Assembly (NCBI GenBank): GCA_032718475.1
Contig: JAUCBJ010003275.1
Coordinates: 1-27,575 of the forward strand
Source of the DNA: Nemertoderma westbladi
Taxonomy: Eukaryota > Xenacoelomorpha > Nemertodermatida > Nemertodermatidae
Reading direction: 5' to 3'
DNA length: 27,575 nucleotides
Both the position numbers and the translations under genes were made by a program. The notes under the pieces were generated by a model that made no database searches, had not been told where the DNA came from, and worked only from the letters and a program-made list of their open reading frames with translations. Positions 21,285 to 27,575 of this stretch are shown piece by piece; positions within the stretch are counted from its first letter, which is position 1, and each line of letters opens with the position of its first letter.

Positions 21285-21368
21285 GTCAGGATGGCCGAGT
21301 GGTCTAAGGCGCTGCGTTCAGGTCGCAGTCTACACATGTAGGCGTGGGTTCGAATCCCACTTCTGACA
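21285..21368 (+). tRNA. tRNA-Leu (anticodon CAG)
   Basis: A complete 84-nt type II tRNA without intron. The acceptor stem GTCAGGA pairs with TTCTGAC (21361-21367), with discriminator A at 21368. The D-arm holds the A box tggccgagtgg. The anticodon stem CTGCG/CGCAG encloses loop TTCAGGT, anticodon CAG. The variable arm is long (CTAC/GTAG stem). The T-arm GTGGG-TTCGAAT-CCCAC holds the B box ggttcgaatcc. All stems are intact, so it should be functional and read CUG codons. It lies inside a PBRM1 intron on the opposite strand. Confidence 0.97.
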
Positions 21369-21374
21369 GGAACA

Positions 21375-21379
21375 TTTTT
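21375..21379 (+). terminator. RNA polymerase III terminator of tRNA-Leu
   Basis: Run of five T seven bases after the mature tRNA end, the usual Pol III stop signal. Confidence 0.85.
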
Positions 21380-21653
21380 GCACCGGGCTGATTACTATAA
21401 AAACTTTGGAAACGTAAGTATAAATTCTTGCTTTATAAGACTTAAGAGTACCGGTACTCGAATTAATTGCTAATTCGGGGCCACTTATAAACGGTCCTGC
21501 CGGATCTGTAGCGGATTTACTCTCAATCAATGCTGTTATTACAATAAATTCAAAATACTCTGTTACTTATATTGCTAATAGACAAACAGCTAAAATAACG
21601 TTCTATACTGATAACGTTCAATAACTTGACTGGATCGACTGAGTGTCTCTAAC

Positions 21654-21890
21654 CGTTTGTTGGGTAGTTTAAGGAACGGTTCAGCCAGTTTCGCCCCATT
21701 CGCTGATGTGCAAGTGAACACGCTGTTAAACAGTGACCATAGCAACGTCTCCCCGCTGGAGACAGTAGATTCCGACTCTGAAACATCTGCGTTCGATTCG
21801 CCGTCATCGTAACCCGCGGCTGCGCATTCGTCGTCGGAATCCTGTAGCATAGCAACCACCAGGTTGGTAGCCTTACTGACCTGCTTCTCT
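21654..21890 (-). CDS. PBRM1: PBRM1 exon: linker and first part of bromodomain 3
   Basis: 237 bp: one base, 78 codons, two bases. It begins after acceptor ttaattgcag (g at 21891) with REKQVSKATNLVVAML (first codon split), then the acidic linker QDSDDECAAAGYDDGESNAD and ESESTVSS, which parallels the vertebrate polybromo linker (SESEED...YEEGESEAES). Helix Z of bromodomain 3 follows (TLLWSLFNSVFTCTSANG), then AKLAEPFLKLPNK at the start of the ZA loop. The donor is ACG|GTTAGA (intron from 21653), weaker than the others but required by the phase of the next exon (CG+T = Arg). Confidence 0.88.
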
Positions 21891-22320
21891 CTGCAATTAA
21901 TTATAGTAAATTATAACAAATGTAATCGATTTTTCGCGCCTCCGTAGGCAAACAAAAAAAAATACACGCCGTCGGGATCCTAATTTAAAAATGCAATAAT
22001 CACTACACAATTATTCCCTTTTCCCCTTCTCCTGTCGCAATATTTCTGCCTAAATATATCCAATACCCCGATGTATTTCCACCCCAGACATCCTCAGCCG
22101 GCCTCACCCACCATCTCTAACCAATATTGCCGGCTATTCCGCCATGAATCATTCCAATCCAATAAAGGAGGCAACCACACAACCTCCTTCCTTTCTCTCA
22201 TTGGCCCTCAACACGCCAACCTCACCTAACTATCACGGTAACCCAGTTACCCAGTTGTTAGCAAAGGAATAATTGGTCACCTTCAAAACTCTATTGCCTT
22301 TCCTTAATAATTGATTACAC

Positions 22321-22367
22321 TGTTTGTTTTTTGTTTGTTTTTTGTTTTTGTTTGTTTGTTTTTTGTT
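22321..22367. repeat. T-rich GTTT simple repeat
   Basis: Irregular runs of TTTG and TTTTTTG. Simple sequence within an intron. Confidence 0.85.
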
Positions 22368-22482
22368 CGAAATTTGTTGGACAGTGTTATTAGTCAGCCA
22401 ATCATACAATGTGTTAATCATATTTTTACATGGGTTGAACGTAAAATCTCTGCACTAGAAAGACAAACTCTGTTTAGGTGAT

Positions 22483-22617
22483 CTCGCTCTTGCACTCTCT
22501 ACACCACCCCCCCCCCCCCACACATACCTCGCTCTTGCACTCTCTTACACCCCCCCCCCCCCCACACATACCTCGCTCTTGCACTCTCTACACCCCCCCC
22601 CCCCCCCCCACACATAC
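22483..22617. repeat. Triplicated 5' splice site with poly-G runs
   Basis: Read on the minus strand, the exon end AGAGTGCAAGAGCGAG followed by GTATGTGTG and a G run occurs three times, with exon-like ends at 22618 (the real one), 22572 and 22528, and G runs of 17, 14 and 13. A fourth copy of the 16 exonic bases (22483-22498) lacks the GTATGTG. Units are 44-46 bp, differing mainly in G-run length. Confidence 0.95.
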
Positions 22618-22868
22618 CTCGCTCTTGCACTCTTGACATCCGGTCTCTCCAATATCTCCTGTTTCTTCTGACCAACCAGTTTATTCAGCACCACTGCGTC
22701 TTTGTATATTTGACTCCCTGGTTCGTTAAAGGTTCTCGCGTTTTTGAACAAAAGGTTAAGATCTCTCTCCAGGTCGTCTAGCGTCGGATACTGCTTCAAC
22801 TGCATCCGACCGCATATAGTTTTAATATCGACGGGTTCGTTGATAACTTTATAATATTCCGGGTAGAG
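22618..22868 (-). CDS. PBRM1: PBRM1 exon: core of bromodomain 2
   Basis: 251 bp, phase 0 start, ending with two bases of a split codon. It reads LYPEYYKVINEPVDIKTICG through LERDLNLLFKNARTFNEPGS and the helix C region IYKDAVVLNKLVGQKKQEI, the complete ZA loop, helices A-C and the acetyl-lysine-binding Asn (FN rather than the usual YN). The acceptor is tttatttattcag (g at 22869); the donor is GAG|GTATGT (intron from 22617). The upstream exon ends LPSKS, so the joined LPSKS-LYPEYY matches polybromo bromodomain 2. The last 16 bases of this exon and its donor are repeated in tandem in the intron. Confidence 0.93.
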
Positions 22869-23233
22869 CTGAATAAATAAATACATTATTAAATAATATA
22901 TTTTTACATTAAATTAGTATTTCCTATTTATATGGCAATAACTTTTTAATCCGCCGGTTGATTAGACATTGACTTGATTTGACATTCATCGCTTAATGGA
23001 GGTCGTTATATGCGATGTAGTATAATAGTCGCGCGGCTAATGCCAGGGGAAATGCCCAATCCCATAAAAAACGCTTTTGTTAAAGTCATTTTAAAATCGG
23101 CGACACTTTTGTATCAGAGATTAGCGTCACCCATTTGTACTTCACTTTCGTTTATTTTATTGACTTATAAATCACTTTACAGACCCTTTAGTTACCCGAT
23201 ATTGTTAGCTAGACATACAGGGACTTTACTTAC
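22869..23233. other. PBRM1 intron within bromodomain 2
   Basis: 365 bp with GTAAGT donor (23233-23228) and a T-rich acceptor. No array and no other feature; this is the one short, ordinary intron of the set. Confidence 0.8.
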
Positions 23234-23415
23234 CGACTTTGACGGCAGTTTACGAAACATTTCGCACAGAAGCCGACCGGATTGGTCTGTTTGACTGATT
23301 AAACATCCAACTAATTCCACCATTTGGTCGTCCAGTTCCGCCACTGTCAGGGTCGTTGAGGCTTCGACCACTGGTAACACTGTGTCCTCGGTTACAGCAG
23401 CGTTTGTACTTTCAT
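23234..23415 (-). CDS. PBRM1: PBRM1 exon: linker and start of bromodomain 2
   Basis: 182 bp: two bases completing a split codon, then 60 codons to phase 0. It reads ESTNAAVTEDTVLPVVEAST, then the first helix of bromodomain 2 (VAELDDQMVELVGCLISQT), then DQSGRLLCEMFRKLPSKS, the 'SGRL..LF.KLPSK' signature of polybromo bromodomains. The acceptor is aattatattcag (g at 23416); the donor is TCG|GTAAGT, close to consensus. Confidence rests on the signature and on perfect phase with both neighbours. Confidence 0.9.
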
Positions 23416-23815
23416 CTGAATATAATTTGAATAGATAATACCGGTTGCTAAACCACATACGGTTGTTTATACTTCTTGTTAACATACAGATTATACCAAA
23501 ACGAAATGACGATGGCGGCATTCAGAGAGGCATTTTATTTATTTTGATTACTCATTATTCATTAATCCTACTATAACTCTTAACATTTCTAATAAAAACA
23601 CAAAGTTGGCTCTAAGCGAATGTAATACACACATACATACACACACATACATACACCCCCGTCCTGGAATTTAAGTGATTCGGTTGGAATTGAAAAATTT
23701 TCTCGAAGTGGATATTATCATTTTTGGAACTTTTCGGGTATTCCTAGACGACATTCTGACGTTTTTCCCGATTGGGAATCGTTGTGAGGTACATTAATAT
23801 TGTGTTATTATTGTG
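23416..23815. other. Unique part of the PBRM1 intron left of the 37-bp satellite
   Basis: AT-rich intron with an ACAT/ACAC microsatellite at about 23625-23656. No exon-like frame was seen on either strand. Confidence 0.6.
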
Positions 23816-26697
23816 TGGTGGGACTGGAACACGTACCGTTATCGCTACACATTGGTGGGACTGGAACACGTACCGTTATCGCTACACATTGGTGGGACTG
23901 GAACACGTACCGTTATCGCTACACATTTGTGGGACTGGAACACGTACCGTTATCGCTACACATTGGTGGGACTGGAACACGTACCGTTATCGCTACACAT
24001 TGGTGGGACTGGAACACGTACCGTTATCGCTACACATGGGTGGGACTGGAACACGTACCATTATCGTTACACACACAGTGGTGGGACTGGAACACGTACC
24101 GTTGTCGCTACACACAGTGGTGGGACTGGAACACGTACCGTTACCGCTACACACACAGTGGTGAGACTGGAACACGTACCGTTATCGCTACACACAGTGG
24201 TGGGACTGGAACACGTACCGTTACCGCTACACACACAGTGGTGGGACTGGAACACGTACCGTTATCGCTACACACAGTGGTGGGACTGGAACACGTACCG
24301 TTATCGCTACACACAGTGGTGGGACTGGAACACGTACCGTTACCGCTACACACACAGTGGTGGGACTGGAACACGTACCGTTATCGCTACAAACACATTG
24401 CATTGGTGGGACTGGAACACGTACCGTTATCGCTACAAACACATTGCATTGGTGGGACTGGAACACGTACCGTTATCGCTACACATTGGTGGGACTGGAA
24501 CACGTACCGTTATCGCTATACACGTTGGTGGGACTGGAACACGTACCGTTATCGCTACACACAGTGGTGGGACTGGAACACGTACCGTTACCGCTACACA
24601 CACAGTGGTGGGACTGGAACACGTACCGTTATCGCTACAAACACATTGCATTGGTGGGACTGGAACACGTACCGTTATCGCTACAAACACATTGCATTGG
24701 TGGGACTGGAACACGTACCGTTATCGCTACACATTGGTGGGACTGGAACACGTACCGTTATCGCTATACACGTTGGTGGGACTGGAACACGTACCGTTAT
24801 CGCTACACACAGTGGTGGGACTGGAACACGTACCGTTATCGCTACACACAGTGGTGGGACTGGAACACGTACCGTTACCGCTACACACACAGTGGTGGGA
24901 CTGGAACACGTACCGTTACCGCTACACACACAGTGGTGGGACTGGAACACGTACCGTTATCGCTACACACAGTGGTGGGACAGGAACACGTACCGTTACC
25001 GCTACACACACAGTGGTGGGAATGGAACACGTACCGTTATCGCTACACACAGTGGTGGGACTGGAACACGTACCGTTATCGCTACAAACACATTGCATTG
25101 GTGGGACTGGAACACGTACCGTTACCGCTACACACACAGTGGTGGGACTGGAACACGCACCGTTATCGCTACACACAGTGGTGGGACTGGAACACGTACC
25201 GTTATCGCTACAAACACATTGCATTGGTGGGACTGGAACACGTACCGTTATCGCTATACACATTGGTGGGACTGGAACACGTACCGTTATCGCTACACAC
25301 AGTGGTGGGACTGGAACACGTACCGTTATCGCTACAAACACATTGCATTGGTGGGACTGGAACACGTACCGTTATCGCTATACACATTGGTGGGACTGGA
25401 ACACGTACCGTTATCGCTACACATTGGTGGGACTGGAACACGTACCGTTATCGCTACACATTGGTGGGACTGGAACACGTACCGTTATCGCTACACATTG
25501 GTGGGACTGGAACACGTACGGTTATCGGTACACATTGGTGGGACTGGAACACGTACCGTTATCGCTACACATTGGTGGGACTGGAACACGTACCGTTATC
25601 GCTACACATTGGTGGGACTGGAACACGTACCGTTATCGCTACACATTGGTGGGACTGGAACACGTACCGTTAACGCTACACACACAGTGGTGGGACTGGA
25701 ACACGTACCGTTATCGCTACACATTGGTGGGACTGGAACACGTACCGTTATCGCTATACATTGGTGGGACTGGAACACGTACCGTTATCGCTACACACAC
25801 ATTGCATTGGTGGGACTGGAACACGTACCGTTATCGCTACACACAGTGGTGGGACTGGAACACGTACCGTTATCGCTACACATTGGTGGGACTGGAACAC
25901 GTACCGTTATCGCTATACATTGGTGGGACTGGAACACGTACCGTTATCGCTACACACACATTGCATTGGTGGGACTGGAACACGTACCGTTACCGCTACA
26001 CACACAGTGGTGGGACTGGAACACGTACCGTTATCGCTACACACACATTGCATTGGTGGGACTGGAACACGTACCGTTATCGCTACACGTGGGTGGGACT
26101 GGAACACGTACCGTTATCGCTACACGTGGGTGGGACTGGAACACGTACCGTTATCGCTACACACACATTGCATTGGTGGGACTGGAACACGTACAGTTAT
26201 CGGTACACATTGGTGGGACTGGAACACGTACCGTTATCGGTACACATTGGTGGGACTGGAACACGTACCGTTATCGCTATACACGTTGGTGGGACTGGAA
26301 CACGTACCGTTATCGCTACACATTGGTGGGACTGGAACACGTACCGTTATCGGTACACATTGGTGGGACTGGAACCCGTACCGTTATCGCTACACATTGG
26401 TGGGACTGGAACACGTACCGTTATCGGTACACACACAGTGGTGGGACTGGAACACGTACCGTTATCGGTACACATGGGTGGGACTGGAACACGTACCGTT
26501 ATCGCTACACATTGGTGGGACTGGAACACGTACCGTTATCGCTACACATTGGTGGGACTGGAACACGTACCGTTATCGCTACACATTGGTGGGACTGGAA
26601 CACGTACCGTTATCGCTACACATTGGTGGGACTGGAACACGTACCGTTATCGGTACACATTGGTGGGACTGGAACACGTACCGTTATCGCTACACAT
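23816..26697. repeat. 37-bp satellite starting at a PBRM1 5' splice site
   Basis: About 74 units. The core is ggtgggactggaacacgtac then cgttatcgctacac; the basic unit is 37 bp, with 39-, 41- and 46-bp variants having spacers acacacagt, acacacacagt or acaaacacattgcatt, and ttaccgct for ttatcgct. On the minus strand each unit reads TAGCGATAACG|GTACGTGTTCC, identical to the end of the exon 26682-26793 and its donor. Sixteen bases of the array's right end (26682-26697) are coding. The unit has no stop codon in any plus frame, which creates two overlapping plus-strand frames of about 1000 codons that are not genes. Blocks of variants are themselves duplicated (compare 24390-24530 with 24630-24780). 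Confidence 0.96.
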
Positions 26698-26793
26698 ATC
26701 TACGTCTGTATCAACTTCATCTTCATTTCGGGAATCATCAACATCAGACGACGGGGATGTGCGTCTACTGCTACGTGCAGAATCTTTGTTGAT
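26682..26793 (-). CDS. PBRM1: PBRM1 exon: acidic linker between bromodomains 1 and 2
   Basis: 112 bp: 37 codons plus one base. After acceptor tatctttttag (g at 26794) it reads INKDSARSSRRTSPSSDVDD, then SRNEDEVDTDVDMCSDN, a Ser- and Asp/Glu-rich linker like the one that follows bromodomain 1 in vertebrate polybromo. The donor AACG|GTACGT (intron from 26681) is imperfect but is the only candidate that fits the phase of the next exon (G+AT = Asp). The linker is poorly conserved, so evidence is splice motifs, phase and composition. The exon's last five codons lie inside the first unit of the 37-bp satellite. Confidence 0.7.
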
Positions 26794-26862
26794 CTAAAAA
26801 GATAAACAATATATTGTGTGATAGGTCTTCTAACAAGTTCTGAGAGAGTCTTCCATATATCT
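26794..26862. other. PBRM1 intron, unique acceptor-proximal part
   Basis: Short unique segment that supplies the T-rich tract of the acceptor; merges into the 16-bp satellite. Confidence 0.6.
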
Positions 26863-27575
26863 GCCATCACCCCTCCCATCACTCACCCCTCCCATCACAC
26901 ACCCCTCCCATCACTCAGCCCTCCCATCACTCACCCCTCCCACCACTCACCCCTCCCAGGACTCACCCTTCCCATCACTCACCCTTCCCATCACTCACCC
27001 CTCCCATCACTCACCCTTCCCATCACTCACCCCTCCCACCACTCACCCCTCCCATCACTCACCCTTCCCATCACTCACCCCTCCCATCACTCACCCCTCC
27101 CCTCCCATCACACACCCCTCCCATCACTCACCCCTCCCACCACTCACCCCTCCCATCACTCTCCCTTTCCATCACTCACCCCTCCCATCACTCACCCTTC
27201 CCATCACTCACCCCTTCCAACACTCACCCTTCCCATCACTCACCCCTCCCAACACTCGCCCCTCCCAACACTAACCCCTCCCCTCCCATCACTCTCCCTT
27301 TCCATCACTCACCCCTCCCATCACTCACCCCTACCATCACTCACCCCTCCCATCACTCACCCTTCCCATCACTCATCCTTCCCATCACTCACCCCTCCCA
27401 TCACTCACCCTTCCCATCACTCGCCCCTCCCATCACTCACCCTCCCCATCACTCGCCCCTCCCATCACTCGCCCCTCCCATCACTCACCCTTCCCATCAC
27501 TCGCCCCTCCCATCACTCGCCCCTCCCATCACTCACCCCTCCCATCACTCACCCTTCCAATCACTCGCCCCTTCC
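26863..27575. repeat. 16-bp satellite with a donor motif in most units (runs off the right edge)
   Basis: About 44 units of catcactcacccctcc, with ttcc, cgcc and other single-base variants. On the PBRM1 strand the unit reads GGGAGGG|GTGAGTGAT, so a canonical GTGAGT 5' splice-site motif recurs about every 16 bases among G runs. The right end is outside the window. By analogy with the other arrays it is expected to start at the donor of the next upstream PBRM1 exon (bromodomain 1); that is a prediction. Confidence 0.93.

Larger units (their letters stand above)
21891..22617. other. PBRM1 intron between linker and bromodomain 2 exons
   Basis: Contains a T-rich (GTTT)n stretch at 22321-22367 and the donor-site triplication at 22483-22617. 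The remainder (for example 21950-22200) is unique intronic sequence without exon-like frames. Confidence 0.7.

Noticed and set aside
23010-23294. 94-codon plus-strand frame
   Set aside because: It overlaps the antisense of a PBRM1 exon and intron and resembles no known family.
26700-26882. 60-codon minus-strand frame starting [10 protein letters not shown]
   Set aside because: It is in a different frame from the phase-compatible PBRM1 exon 26682-26793 and includes satellite sequence.

Overview
The window is animal nuclear DNA: spliced genes with GT-AG introns, a LINE reverse transcriptase fragment, a type II tRNA-Leu, a MITE-like element and several kilobase-scale tandem arrays. The three recognisable protein genes (par-6, COA8 and polybromo-1/PBRM1) together indicate a metazoan. 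Divergence from vertebrate proteins and the repeat content suggest an invertebrate, perhaps a spiralian such as a mollusc; that placement is inference only.

Layout. 1-1262 (+): nearly all of a PAR-6 polarity protein (PB1, semi-CRIB, PDZ, low-complexity tail) on one open exon. 1263-2327: AT-rich 3' flank. 2328-3032 (+): internal fragment of a non-LTR retrotransposon RT. 3033-4446: AT-rich intergenic DNA with a C-tract and a dispersed-repeat fragment. 4447-5336 (+): COA8 (cytochrome c oxidase assembly factor 8), with a possible small first exon. 5620-26793 (-): six consecutive, phase-compatible exons of PBRM1 (396 codons: acidic linker, bromodomain 2, linker, bromodomain 3, linker and the start of bromodomain 4). 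The PBRM1 introns hold a tRNA-Leu(CAG), a MITE-like inverted-repeat element, and most of the satellite DNA. 26863-27575: a further G/C-skewed 16-bp satellite running off the right edge.

The main discovery is the relation between the satellites and PBRM1 splicing. Four tandem arrays start exactly at PBRM1 splice junctions, and on the PBRM1 sense strand their units repeat the junction's own sequence. These are a ~74-copy 37-bp array at one 5' splice site, a three-copy array at another 5' splice site, a ~53-copy 27-bp array at a third 5' splice site, and a ~12.4-kb array (~390 units of 31-35 bp, organised into 160-bp higher-order repeats) at a 3' splice site. The fifth array (16-bp unit) carries a perfect GTGAGT donor motif in most units on the same strand, and probably belongs to the next upstream exon outside the window. 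Introns of this gene therefore appear to have grown by tandem amplification seeded at splice sites, leaving hundreds of decoy splice signals.

The PBRM1 exons that should follow the last one (bromodomain 4 onward) are not found on the minus strand between 5613 and 1, where par-6 and COA8 lie on the opposite strand. Those genes may be nested in a long PBRM1 intron, or the locus may be rearranged.
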